A stretch of DNA of 64,000 bases from Bursaphelenchus xylophilus (Eukaryota; Nematoda; Chromadorea; Rhabditida; Aphelenchoididae): contig CAJFCV020000003.1 in assembly GCA_904066235.2 (NCBI GenBank), positions 11,532,001-11,596,000 on the forward strand, given 5' to 3'. The position numbers and the translations under genes are program-made. This document shows, piece by piece, positions 1 to 11,197 of the stretch (position 1 is the first letter of the stretch; every line of letters begins with the position of its first letter). The notes under the pieces are model-generated. The model had not been told where the DNA came from and searched no databases. It saw nothing but the letters and a program-made list of their open reading frames with translations.

Positions 1-19
1 CAATAGAGCAATGCTGTGT

Positions 20-303
20 ATTATAAAGCATGTTTCATCCAGAGCTCTCAAACTTATTTCAAGTATTTCTCAGCCAATAATACATCAATTTCTGTAAAAC
101 TTATATCAAATTAAAGCTGAGGCACCCTATTTTTTCTCCACCAAATATGACGGGCTCAAGTTTTGAGCTTCTCGGACTTGTGTGGTGGACAAAAAATGGG
201 GTGTCTCAGCTTCAATCTGATATAAATTTTATAGAAATTGCTGCATTACTACCGGAGAAATACTAGAAATTAGGTTGGGGGCTCCGGCTGAACCACCCTG
301 TAA
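20..303. mobile_element. MITE family A, left end degraded
   Basis: This inverted-repeat element matches the family copies at 9783-10085 and 13477-13751. Its right terminus (CCGGCTGAACCACCCTG, ending about 303) is intact, whereas the left terminus near base 20 has decayed. The interior carries the family's repeated phrase around TATCAAATTGAAGCTGAGGC in both orientations. No transposase frame is present, so it is non-autonomous. Bases 304-746 after it hold no gene or repeat that I recognise. Confidence 0.6.
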
Positions 304-746
304 CTTTGTGACTAAAAGTTGCCATCCCAAAGTTGAACTCTACGTCCAATAAAGACGGGATGAAAATAGAAGACGCACCCATTAATTTTAAACCGATGCA
401 CCCACATTCTGCACTATGTAATGCTGAAAAACCGACTACCGAACCCGGGCAATGTCTAGTCCCCCCAAAAAATGACATGGAGCAAAAAAAACGTTCGGTG
501 GCAAAAAACTCAACTGTCCTTCGTTTTTTGGTTCTGCCAAATTTAGAAACGACCCAAAGCGAACGCATTGGACCTTCAAACTCCATAGAATTCCTAATTT
601 TTATATTTATGAAGATGTAATTCTAGGAGGAGGCATCGGATTAAAGGTTGTTGTAAAAGGTAGATATGGGGAGTTCTGGGAAAAAGTTTTCATATGTTTA
701 GGGTATGGTGACAATAAATGAAAATCTCAGTATCATCTCTTATTAA

Positions 747-1172
747 CAAGGGAAGTGCTGGAAGTGCGACGCTCAGATTTTGATGAGATTTGGCACAAAT
801 TTAGATCTGTTTTTTGAGGACTAACTTCTTCCTCGCGCTTTGCAGAAATAACCGAGATTTTTGGGTCAAAAGCTGGCTGAAAATGCGGATTTTGGCATTC
901 AAAGTTTTAGTTGTTTAGCTGTGTCTGATGCAGAGGGTAACGCTTCCACAAAAAATCAGGCTTTTTCCATACGAAACTGGCAAAAATATGGCCGAAAAAA
1001 GTGTTTTTGTCACTGTGACCGATCTCCGCGTAGTCTATCGGCCGCAAAGCTCGTTAGATATCTTGACTGTTCCTGTAAAGCGCAAGCTAAAATTTGTAGG
1101 AATTATTGAGGGGTTTCGCCCAATGTATATACAAAATTTAAAGAAAATCTGAACGGCTCACTTGGGACCCAT
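747..1172. repeat. Dispersed repeat K, copy 1
   Basis: The termini resemble GGGAAGT..AAGTGCGACGCTCAG and its reverse complement. The same sequence occurs at 21994-22928 and 51291-51753, including the internal phrase CGCGCTTTGCAGA followed by CCGAGAT. No coding frame is convincing. Bases 1173-1504, between this repeat and the next gene, hold nothing I can name. Confidence 0.55.
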
Positions 1173-1504
1173 CTAAGGAAGCTACATCCTTCAAAAAATT
1201 ATAAAACGGCGCTGTCAAAATTGTGTCATCCAAAGTCAAATTCTCACGTCCTTTACATCTGGAGGACGTGGTGAACTACTTTTGGCCTTCCTCTTTTCGG
1301 AACGTCAATGGCGAAAATTTTATTTTCCAAAAGCGGAAATTGTCGAACCGAAAGAAAGGCGGCGAATTTTAGCATCCCTCGGCTTCGAAATTAGGACAAT
1401 AAATGCCCCTGCGAGATCAAAAACTGCAATGTTGGTCGTCTGTTACAAAATTCGTCTCATTAGACATTAAATAATGCAAAAATAATGTAGTAATAATGAT
1501 ATGT

Positions 1505-3680
1505 TTATTGCTGCTCTGGAGTTTGATTTTCATTCGGGTTGTGAATCTCGTTAACAATTTGGTTTTCGGTTGGAGGAGTTGAAATGTGGGTTTGACAGTA
1601 ATTCAGTAAGTGATTGCGCTCTTCTTCCACATGCTCGCGGAATTCTTGCGGGCTGGGGAGTTGATACGAAGGGCAGAGGGTTTGGACGAACTCTTTGAGG
1701 TACTTGTTTTCGAGGACTTCGGGGGAGGAATTGGTCGAGACCACAAACTGAAATTTTTGGAGTTACAGCTTTATCGCCCTCCGAAGAACGCTATTTTCAG
1801 CCAAGGAGGTATTTAGCGGTATTCGAAATGCTTCCTTGACACAATGGGAAGGTATTTTGAATAATGGATCCTGTCCAGCACTGTGATCATAATACAGTAA
1901 CTGACCTGATCCAGTGGCAAAAAACGTACCATTTCGCATCCGGGAAGTATCAAAAACGCAGCAAAATACCTCCCTTTCCAATTAGAAAAACTCTGTTTTA
2001 AGAGCGCGCCCCATAAAAAGAGGGGTGCGCTTTTGAAGCTAGAGTCTTATCACTTGGAGACGGAGGTATTTTGCTGCATTTTTGATACTTCCCGGATGCA
2101 AAATGGTACGTTTTTTGCCATTGGATCATGTTCCCCACTGTGTTATGACCGCAGTGCTGGACAAAATCCATTGTTCAAAAGCGCTTCCCATTGCATGAAG
2201 GAAGCATTTCGAATACCGCCAAATACCTCCCTCTCAGGCCGAAAATAACGTTCTTTTGAAGAGAGAGTGAGAAAGCTGCCCAATTGGAAGGAAAAGAGAG
2301 GGAAACAAGCATTCAATACCTCAATGCTTCCCTCTCGTTTCTATCCAAAAGGCAATTTTCTCGCTCTCTCTTCAGAAGAACGTTATTTTCGGTCAGAAAG
2401 GAGGGTATAGAGTTGTTAAGTCGTCAACTTGACGCGTCAGTCACGTTTCAAATTGCCATCATTTTCGTCATGTCAAATCTTTCTGTCACTTGAGTCTCAA
2501 ATTGAATGGTTCTTATAACAATTTTTTTTAAATCCAATTTGGCAAAAATGACGTCATTTTAAAAAATTCTGTCAAATTAACAGCCCTAGGTAGGAGATCA
2601 GTCTGTCGGGAAAATAATGAGCGCAATGTCGCATCGAAAATCGCTTCGCCGTCTAGAAAATGAATTGTGTCGCGACAAAACCAAGTTGCTTTTTACTTCA
2701 GCGACGCGATTAGCGAAATGAAAAGCAATTTGATTTTAACGCGACACGATTCATCTTCTCGGCGGCGATGCGATTTTCGATGCGACATTATGCCCATTAT
2801 TTCCCCGACAGACTGACCTCCCACCTAGGGTTGTTAGTTTGAAAGAATTTTTCAAAATGACGTCATTTTCGTCAAATTGGACTTTTAAAAAAAGTCGTTG
2901 CGGGAACCACATTCAATTTGAGAATCAAAATGATAGAAAATTTTGGCATGACGAAAATGCAGTACTGCGATTTTTGAACAACATAAAAAATTTGCTGAAT
3001 AGAAAAAAATAATTTTTTGTAAAATACGGAAAAAATATATTTAAAAAAAAATTTTTTTGAATGTTAAAGCGATACTTCATTTTCGAAATTTATAGTATCC
3101 AAATAAATTTTCTTACCATCCTCATCAAATAATCCAATCTTTCATTTTCCACTCTGCTTCTAATAATGGGAGTCGGAATTTGCCCATTGCTGCCTTCCAA
3201 ATCGCCCTCCTCCTCTGGGTCGTTCGATTTTTCGTTGTTATGTTGATCAAGCAACTGCATGATCGACTGATTTATCCCTGACGTCGAGGCCGTATCCATA
3301 TAACTTCCATTCCTCGAATCCAAATAGCTTCCATTCCTCGAAAACTTTGACTCTATCTCCTCATCTCCACTATGGGCTTCACTGTATGGCCGTTTGATTG
3401 CGTTGAACAGACTCGCCTGCTCCTTTTCTGCTATGAGTTTATAAACAATCTGCCGAACATCCGGAGGCATCAAGTGGCATCGCTGAAAAAATTAATTTTA
3501 ATTGGAAATTTGAGATTTTTTGGTCGAAAAAATCAAAAAATCTCATTTTTAGCCTACTTTTAGATGATGCTTGAATTTCGTGGTACTACAAACATACGCA
3601 TGCCCGCAGAAAACGCATCCCCATCGATGATCCGGGAGTTCGGCAAAGTATTTTCGCGACCAGCATTTTCTCATACCCAT
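1505..3680 (-). CDS. BED zinc-finger protein with hAT-like segment
   Basis: Three exons, 3558-3680, 3117-3482 and 1505-1747, join in phase 0 to give about 243 aa. Exon 1 (41 aa) holds a BED-type finger: WGCVFCG supplies CxxC and KFKHH the histidines. Exon 2 is polar and disordered, with a repeated RNGSY phrase and an acidic stretch. Across the exon 2/3 junction runs LDYLMRM-FVVSTNSSPEVLENKYL and then LCPSYQLPS, the segment that follows the BED finger in ZBED proteins and hAT transposases. The catalytic core is absent, so this is probably a captured DNA-binding fragment used by the host. The chosen ATG lies just after a TTTTTAG acceptor-like site, so an upstream exon or trans-splicing is possible. 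Intron 2 (1748-3116) is packed with fold-back elements. The target of the finger is unknown. Confidence 0.75.
1777..2262. repeat. Nested fold-back with MITE C at its centre
   Basis: An outer inverted repeat (about 1777-1893 pairing with 2143-2262) encloses a complete family-C element at 1894-2142, whose ends read ACAGT..CTGACCTGATCC and its complement. The outer arms are symmetric right up to the edges of C. It lies inside intron 2 of the BED gene. Confidence 0.65.
2238..2397. repeat. Fold-back repeat
   Basis: GGCCGAAAATAACGTTCTT at the left pairs with the complementary AAGAACGTTATTTTCGG at the right, and the match continues inward through GAGAGAG tracts to a centre near 2315. It shares its left arm with the end of the preceding fold-back. 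Confidence 0.6.
2443..2965. repeat. Nested fold-back with MITE B at its centre
   Basis: The outer arms (about 2443-2598 and 2816-2965) are inverted copies of one another, sharing the TGACGTCATTTT, CCTAGG and CAAATTGA phrases. A complete family-B element (2599-2815, CAGTCTGTCGGGAAAATAAT at the left end and its complement at the right) occupies the symmetry point. All of it lies in intron 2 of the BED gene. Confidence 0.7.
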
Positions 3681-3827
3681 TTGTGCTAAAAATTTTTTTA
3701 ATTAATGATTAAATAGTGTTGTAAAATACGACTTTGTAATAGAAAAACCTTCTAAATACCACAGAATTCTCCTCAATACTAAAAAAAGTGAAGAAACATA
3801 AAAATGTTTGCAGATTGTTTACATAAA

Positions 3828-4586
3828 ATAAGGTGAAATTTCGGAATAACTGGGCTCATTTGTCCTTCAACAGAAAATTAACCGCTTTAGCATGCCCAGA
3901 AGCCCTGAATTTACTAATTACCACTTCTTATCAAGCTTAGAATCAATTTTTTCCAAATTTTGTGAGATTTGTTCATGTCCATCCATTATGGGCAGACGCC
4001 ATAAAAGACCAATCCATTATGGGCAGATGCCATAATGGGCAGATTTCTGAAATCCTTGCAAATATCCTCGAAACCCTTGTATCTTTATAAAAAATATGTA
4101 TGTTATGTGACCTTTAGCGTTTTTCTTAATTAGCACTGTTAAAAAGCAATATTCATTTGAGGATTACTACAAGTATATATATATATTAAAGTTTTTTTCA
4201 AAATTTTTCAGAAGAAATGAACGCGATTTTTGTAATCAGCACCATCGAAACCACAAAAATCGAGCATTCTTCAGAAAAAATCCAAAAATTACTTTGTAAT
4301 AGAACTACTTAAGAAAAAAAGTAAAGATCGCATAATTCATAATATACACTTGCTTTACAAAGATACAGGGGTGTCGAGGATATTTGCAAGGATTTCAGAA
4401 ATATGCCCATTATGGCATCTTCCCATAATGTATGAACACGGACAGATATCAAAAACTTGGAAAAAATTGATTCTAAAGTTGATAGGAAAAAGTGGTAATT
4501 AGCAACTTCAGGGCTTCTGGACATGATAAAGCGGTAATTATCCTTTGACGGACAAATAAGCCGAGTTATTCCGAAATTTCACCTTA
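3828..4586. repeat. Fold-back element L
   Basis: Termini AAATAAGGTGAAATTTCGGA (left) and the complement (right) enclose arms of roughly 350 bp with a (TA)n-rich centre near 4180. The arms include the CCATTATGGGCAGA phrase shared with the element at 5925-6580. There is no coding frame. Confidence 0.65.
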
Positions 4587-4659
4587 TTTTAGGTAAAAGA
4601 CGCGGTACGGAGAGAGGGCCTTACGGGCGGGCTCTCTGCGGGCACTGTCGGCCTTTGCG

Positions 4660-5032
4660 GGCATGATATTTGCGGGCATTCTCAACGTTCTCACGAAGTA
4701 TCCGACATTTACGGGTGCAAAGTGCCCGAGGTTTGTGACATCGATATTTCATGCATTATCACCTTCATCCGCAAAGTGTAATACAAGTTTCTTCATGATT
4801 ATGCACAAAGAAGGATTGTTTCCGCGGTGCTACAACAGAAGTAATTTCTTCAGTGGAGAAATTGTTTTACAATCCTTCTTTGGGCATAATAATCAAGAAA
4901 CTCGGACTTTGAGGATGAAGGTGGCAATGTATGAAATGGTCGAAATATCGATGTCACAAACGTCGGGCACTTTGCGCTCGAAAATGTCGGATACTTTGTG
5001 AGAACATTGAGAATGCCCGCAAATGTCATACT
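4660..5032. repeat. Fold-back element M
   Basis: GCGGGCATTCTCAA..GTTCTCAC on the left pairs with GTGAGAAC..TTGAGAATGCCCGC on the right. The arms are GC-richer than the surroundings and there is no transposase frame. Bases 5033-5924 hold no gene I can support (see rejected item at 5440). Confidence 0.6.
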
Positions 5033-5924
5033 CGCATAAATTGGATGGAAAGAAATCTTGATTATTTGAAAAAAAAAAATCAGAATTTTTTTTCTGAATT
5101 TGGTCGTAATGGGACTGATTAGTAAGTTCAGAATGTATGGACATGCTAAATCGGTAGTAATTTAGTCCAATGTAACTATTAAACTGACTTTTTCCAAAAT
5201 TTGGCTTATTTTAGGTCAAAAGTAGTTGAAAACAGCAATTTTTAGTCATTTCATCCCTCGAATTAGGCAATATTGCAATATATGATAACTTCAATGCAAG
5301 AGGCACCGTATTTTACCCTATTTGACTCAAAAATCCCAAAAAAAAATTTGAGGAAATCCAATTTCCCCGAAAAATTTTTCTATTTTTTCCCGGATTTATC
5401 CGCTCAAAAGTCGGAAAAGGATAAAAACCCCAAATCAAAATGGAGTTAGCTGGGAATTGCAGCCAAAGAGGGAGCTACGAAGGTGAGTTCCCCTCATTCA
5501 AAAATCCCCCCAAAAAAGCGGGCAGAACGCAGAGAAAAGAGGGCTTTTTCTGCTCCGAGGTCACATGACCGGGCATCTGGACTGCAGGGCAGAGAAGGCA
5601 GACGCCCCTAACGCACCCTTTTATACGTGTTTTTTGCGGGAAATTTTGAGAAATGAGGCAGAATTAATGGGGTTTTCAGTCGAAAATGACTGAAACAAAA
5701 TGAAAAATGGCGATTTTTTGGCAAAATAAAGCGAGAATCAGGGCAAAATGGAGGAATAAGGGGAAAAATTCGCAAAATAACAACTGCGATTGTAAGGAAA
5801 ACCATGGTGAGAGCTCAAGAACTGGTCAACTTGGCTTATTATGCCGTTTAATCAGCCGAATGTTCGATAGAAAAATTTAAAAATTCCTATTCGAAAAAAA
5901 TTGCTTTTCTTTTACCATAAATGG

Positions 5925-6580
5925 CCGCCTTCGTCCATTATGGGCACATGCCATAAATGGGGAGTCCATTATGGACAGATGCCATAATGGGCAGATTTCT
6001 GAAGCCTTACAGATACCCTCGACACCTCTGTATCTTTGTAAAAAATGTGTATTTTATGTGATCTTTACTTTTTTTTCTGAAGTAGTACTGTTAAAAAGTA
6101 ATTTTTGTATTTTTTTCTAAAAGTATTCGAATTGAGGGTTTGTAATGGTGCTGATTTCAAAAATCATGTTCATTTCTTCTGAAAAAAGTGTAATTTGAGA
6201 AATCAGTGTGAATGTGATAACTTTTATTGATAATTGATACAGAAACATTGGATGCCAGGATATTCTAATGTTCCCGAATATCCTGGCATCCAATGTTTTC
6301 GTATCAACTTCCAATGAAAGTCATCATTTAATCATCTAATTACACTTTTATCAGAAGAAATGAACATAATTTTTGAAATCAGCACCATTACAAACCCTCA
6401 AATCGAATATTTTTAGAAAAAAATCCAAAAATTACTTTTTAACAGTGCTACTTCAGAAAAAAAGTAAAGATCACATAAAATACACATTTTTTACAAAGAT
6501 ACATGGGTGTCGAGGGTATCTGTAAGGATTTCAGAAATCTGCTCATTATGGCGTCTGTCCATAATGGACATCAAGCCACC
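5925..6580. repeat. Fold-back element N with inner hairpin
   Basis: The outer arms share CATTATGG..CAGATTTCTGAA and ACTTTTTTTCTGAAGTAG in opposite orientations. At the centre (about 6243-6300) an almost perfect short hairpin reads CATTGGATGCCAGGATATTC and its complement. The family is related to element L. Bases 6581-7058 carry no recognised feature. Confidence 0.6.
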
Positions 6581-7058
6581 TTCAGTTACCCATAAGTTCT
6601 TTACAAGAACTGAAAATTACAGTAATCCAATTTTTTTTTCAAAAAATCTCAGAATTTTTGCATTTTTTCTCCCCAAACAAGGCTTAAAATCAAAATAATA
6701 ATAAATAAAAAATGCTGGATATGTCATGCTTGGGAATCTGTAACCTTCATGTACGTCACCTACACTTCAAATAAATAAAATTTATTATCAAAAAATTTCA
6801 AAAATAAAAAAATAAGAAAAAATAAAAGAGGTATGACCTGACAGTGGCACTACTCGCATAACGATTTTTTAGAGGTATAGACCGAAAAAAAGAGGTAGAG
6901 GATACGACCAGTAATGAAAGGTGGAAAAATCCGAAGATACGAGTAAAATACTGAGAAAAAATCGGTAACCAAAATAGGAATGTTATGAGAAGACAACTTA
7001 AAGCTAAGAATAATAGGACTATTCGGCATACTCGGCAAAATTCAAGGGATATCGAGGG

Positions 7059-7818
7059 GTCATGATGACGGAATAAATTTGTCATCATGACAGGTAGTCT
7101 GACATCGCGGTAGAATAGAAAAGACTGGTAATGGCTTATAATGGCACAATAATCATTTATAAAATACAAAAACGGATCATAATGACAAGAAAACAGGTGT
7201 CATTATGACACAAAAAATCTGTCATCGTGACATGATGAAGAAGGCGGTAAAAACAAAATAATAAAAATTGACTATACTAATCGCGCTCAAAAGTCCTGAC
7301 AATTTTCGCACCGTGCGAAAGTTTGGGTTTTGGACGCCGCGCCCGCGAATTCGGGTTCGTCGCGCGCAAAAGTGCATGTCGCTAGTGCAAAAACGGGAAA
7401 TTGCGGCGACAAATGAGAAATGAAAGAAGAATGCACGGTGCGAAAGTCCGGCTTTTGGACGTCGCGCCCGCAAATTCGGGTTTGTCGCGTGCGAAAAGGG
7501 GAAATCGCGGCGATAAAAGCGAAAAGATGCACCGTGCGAATGAAAATGAAAGAGAATGCACGGTGCGAAAAATGTCAGGACTTTTGAGCGCGATTAGTAA
7601 TCAACATACAAATCCACTACAATAGAATCAAAAAACATGTCATTATGACGCATTTAAAATGTGTCATAATGACATGTAAAAATTTGATATAACAACGTAA
7701 TTTTTTAATGGGAACTACTAAAACATAGTCTAATCTATCACTAAAACTTTTTTGTTTATCCAAAACAAAAAAAATTACCCAATTTGGCTTAAATTTCCAA
7801 AAAATTCGTCATAATGAC
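7059..7818. repeat. Cluster of GTCATNATGAC palindromes
   Basis: Exact or near-exact copies of an 11-bp palindrome with a variable centre lie at 7059, 7081, 7199, 7221 (GTCATCGTGAC), 7639, 7663 and 7808. They stand in the 3' flank of the FAR1-like gene and surround the MITE at 7277-7597. The function is unknown. Confidence 0.5.
7277..7597. mobile_element. TA-flanked MITE D1 carrying GCACNGTGC sites
   Basis: The element begins CTAATCGCGCTCAAAAGTCC and ends with the inverted complement, flanked by TA on both sides (7275-7276, 7598-7599). The interior is GC-rich for this window and contains GCACCGTGC or GCACGGTGC at four to five places. TA duplication and short terminal inverted repeats fit a Tc1/mariner-type non-autonomous element. 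Confidence 0.7.
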
Positions 7819-7869
7819 ACTTTTTTCTTATCTCAAAATAGCCTAAAATAATATAAAATACCATCCTCT

Positions 7870-10800
7870 CTACTGGCTGACTCCATTCTGGGGCTGTAGA
7901 GCCTGCAATAAATTCAACAATTGCCTGGCGCCTTCTTGATCTTCTCCTTGATTAGTCTTCAAATTCTGATGTCCAATCCCATTGGTTTGACTTTGAATTT
8001 GTTGAGAATACATCTTCATCCACGTTGAGGCCAGTTCCGAGGCCGATTGCGTTGAGTTCGTGGTTGAATTTTGAGAATTCAACGGAATTTGCGGTGAAAA
8101 TCCAAAATTTGACGGGTAAATTGGCTGATTTAGGCTGGAGATGCCGGAAATCGATGTTGCTGGGGGCTGTTGAGCTGACAAAAGTTGTTTGAAAGCTGAC
8201 TGCGCTATTTGAGGTTGATTCTGAGTTGGGTGGATGATTTGATTTCGAGCCGGAGCAGTTTGTTGGCCTTGACTTTGACCTGATTTTAGGTTGATTCCAG
8301 CGGTCGATTGGCTCAGCCCGGTGGATAGCCCGTACTCCGCATTGCTTCTACTCTCTTCCTCTTCACTCGAAACTCCCAAATTTCCATTTTGAGCGCAATT
8401 TTCCATCAATTTTCTCAAAATTTCATCTTGACTTGGAATATTCGAACTTCCTTGCGGATTTTGCTTCAAAAAGCCGGCCAGTTGAAGAAGATTGGCTAGA
8501 TTTGGGGTTCGCAGTCTAGCCAGCTCTTCTTCTCGTCGTTTCTGCTCCAAGCGCCGTTGATTTTCGGCTTCTAGCAGCTGTCTCAGCTGATTTGGATCAT
8601 TCAGGAGCAATTGAACAAGGGCTGACTGGAAATTTTGGCTCTCTGCTGGCTGGACTGGCTCTGGAGCGGGCTGAAAATAAAATTTATAGCTACTCTACAC
8701 ATCAGTCTTTCAGATTATATCTAAATCAATATAAAATTTCTAGAATTTCTACCTAAAATCACCTAAAATAATATAATTTACCTGTTTATTCTCCATTTTT
8801 ATGGCTAAAGCCGCTTGAATCCATTGATTCGCAACATCAGCAGCGATTTTCTGGTCTTGAAGAGTGTAAATATTCGAGTTCTCATCTTTTTTGACCAATT
8901 TTCCCTCAGGCAATAATTGCGGCGGGAGCTGTTGAGGAGCCTGGACTGGCGACAAACTTGATGGGCTTGGCTTGGAAGGGCTTGGGCTGATTTTTTGGCC
9001 AGATTGAGCCAAATTTTTGGCCGGAGTAGCAATCTTTGGACCATCGGTGTCCTTAATCTGGCCAGAAACCGGCGAAAATTCCTTCTGCTGGCTCGCCATG
9101 GCCAAAATTTCTTTAGTTTGAGCAGTCAAGCCTGGCAATCCAGCCAATCCAATGTCCAGGCCACTTTTGGGACTCGAAATTTCCGTCGGACTAACTTGAA
9201 TTGGGCTGACCGTCCCCGCCGGACTCGTCCCATTCGAGCTGACTCCGCTCGTACTCGCCGAACTCGCCTGCACCGTCAACGGAGAGGCGGGCCCAACCGT
9301 GGACTTGCGTTTATTCGTCAGCTTGGTGTACTCTTCATAACTCAGCTCATGGTTGTGCAGGGGGCGGAACGTCGTGATCCTGAGGACTTGTGTGGCACTA
9401 TGGTAGTTCAGACGAATAGTTGCGGTGCAGTGGCAGGGGAGATATTGTTGTTTCGAGCGTTTTCCTTCGCCTGAAAAAAATGTCATGGGTAATTTTGAAA
9501 AAATTGAAATTTTTCGTATTTTAGAATCTGTAAAATGCTTGAAAATGACATTTTTAGATCCCCTCAGGAAGCTAGTTTATTTTGACAACCAAAAAAATAC
9601 TTTTTTAGCACTAATTTTCTTTTATCATCAAAAAATCGCGAAAAAATTGAGAAATTCAAAAAAAATCAAAGTTTTCGTATTTCAAAAATCTCAAATTTAA
9701 AGAACATGGAATTTCCAAGCGCTTTGATGGTCCTATTCTACTTTGAAATCAAAAATTTTACCATTTGCTACCTCCAATATTTCAGGGTGGTTCAGCCGGA
9801 GCTTCCAAACTTATTTCAAGTATTTCTCCGCCAATAATGCACCAATTTCTATAAAATTTATATCAAATTGATGCTGAGACACCCCACTTTTTCTCCACCA
9901 AATATTACCGGACCAAGTTCAAGAAGGCCCCCGTACTGACGTTTGACAGTTTCAAGGTTCGAGTCTTTGGGTAAATGAAACTTTTATCAGTACGGCGGCC
10001 TTCGTGAACTTAAGCCCGTAATATTTGAGGTTTTTAGCGAAGAAATACTTGAAATAAGGATGAAACCTATGGCTGAACCACCCTGTAATATTGGAGTTGG
10101 CAAATGGCAAAATTTTTGATTTCAAAGTAGAATAGGGCCATCAGAGCGCCCGGAAATTCCATGTTCTTTAAATTTGAGATTTTTGAAATACGAAAACTTT
10201 GATTTTTTTTTGAATCTCTCAATTTTTTCGCGATTTTTTGATCATAAAAGAAAATTAATGCTAAAAAAAATATTTTTTTGGTTGCCAAAATGAACTAGCT
10301 TCCTTAGGACATCTAAAAATGTCAATTTCAAGGATTTTACAGATTCTAAGATACGAAAAATTTCAATTTTTTCAATATTACCCATGACATTTTTTCAAAA
10401 AATTTTAAAATTTTTAACTCCAATTTTTTATCAAAAAAATGTTTCCAAATTACAGTAATCCACCAAAAAATTCTTGCTTACCTCGTACTCTGACCTCTCC
10501 ATATCTTGGGCAGTGATAAACAATGGATCGGTAGCCGATTTCCTCGTTCCAAGACCCATCTCCATTACTGAATTTGTCGCTGGACGAAATTCGAAAGGGC
10601 TGATTGTGTTTGGCCATCCAGTTCCGGAATTTTTCGTTGAACGCGTCCCACGTCTTGAACTCGGCATTCATGTAGATCCCATCCTCAGGGTGACTGAATT
10701 CCGCGGCTCTGGGATCGTGCGATTGTTCGCGAGGCGCTTTGATCGGCTTTCTTGGCCGTTTTACCGGCGGCGCATCACTGGAAGTCGCGGTTTCGGCCGA

Positions 10801-11193
10801 CTCTGAGACGTCGAGGACATCAGCTTTGCGTTTCTGGGACTCTGGCCAGACCGTCCCAAAGGCGGCGGGGAAATTTGCTGCAAAATCAAAAATAGGTCAT
10901 AAATAATATAAATTCGACGATAAATCGAAAATGAATGCTTATGAAAATTTAAGACATTAAAAAATAGCTCATTCGGGTCATGTTCTACCTATCCAAACAA
11001 TCATCATGGAAAAAATGACATTTCCAGACATCAATTTATATTACACTAGACATCAGGTCAAAAAAATTCAAGAAACCTTTCAAAAATGAATAAAATAAAA
11101 TCCTAATGACTTACCCGAGTTAAACATCCGGTTGATCAGCTCATCAGTGTTGTTTTCTTGGTTTTCCTCGCCAAACACACTGTCGAGGTTCAT
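7870..11193 (-). CDS. FAR1/ZSWIM3-like DNA-binding protein
   Basis: Four exons, 11115-11193, 10482-10877, 8782-9470 and 7870-8670, give about 654 aa from MNLDSVFGEENQEN. Residues of roughly 90-200 form a FAR1-type, WRKY-GCM1-related zinc domain: KTWDAFNEKFRNW, then YRSIVYHCPRYG, then YLPCHCTATIRLNY and LHNHELS (Cys, Cys-x-Cys, His-x-His), the arrangement of the N-terminal ZSWIM3 domain. The rest is low-complexity Ser/Pro/Gln, with a coiled-coil-like QRRLEQKRREEELARL stretch in the last exon. It is probably a nuclear transcription regulator; its targets are unknown. The first ATG lies 4 bases after a TTTCAG acceptor, so there is a spliced leader or an upstream exon (see 12964-13042). The 1-kb intron before the third exon is one large palindrome. 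Confidence 0.8.
9480..10395. repeat. Giant intronic palindrome with MITE A at its apex
   Basis: About 300 bp on each side (9480-9782 and 10086-10395) are inverted copies, from CATGGGTAATTTTGAAAAAA inward to CCTCCAATAT. At the exact centre sits a complete family-A element (9783-10085, ends CAGGGTGGTTCAGCCGGAG and complement). Without the element the arms would meet as CCAATATT/AATATTGG with no spacer. The structure fills almost the whole intron and would fold into one long hairpin in the pre-mRNA. Confidence 0.75.
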
Positions 11194-11197
11194 ATCC

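Noticed and set aside
5440..5483. Exon-like segment, plus strand: MELAGNCSQRGSYE then a G/GTGAGT donor
   Set aside because: No partner exon with a matching phase was found downstream, and there is no homology that I recognise.
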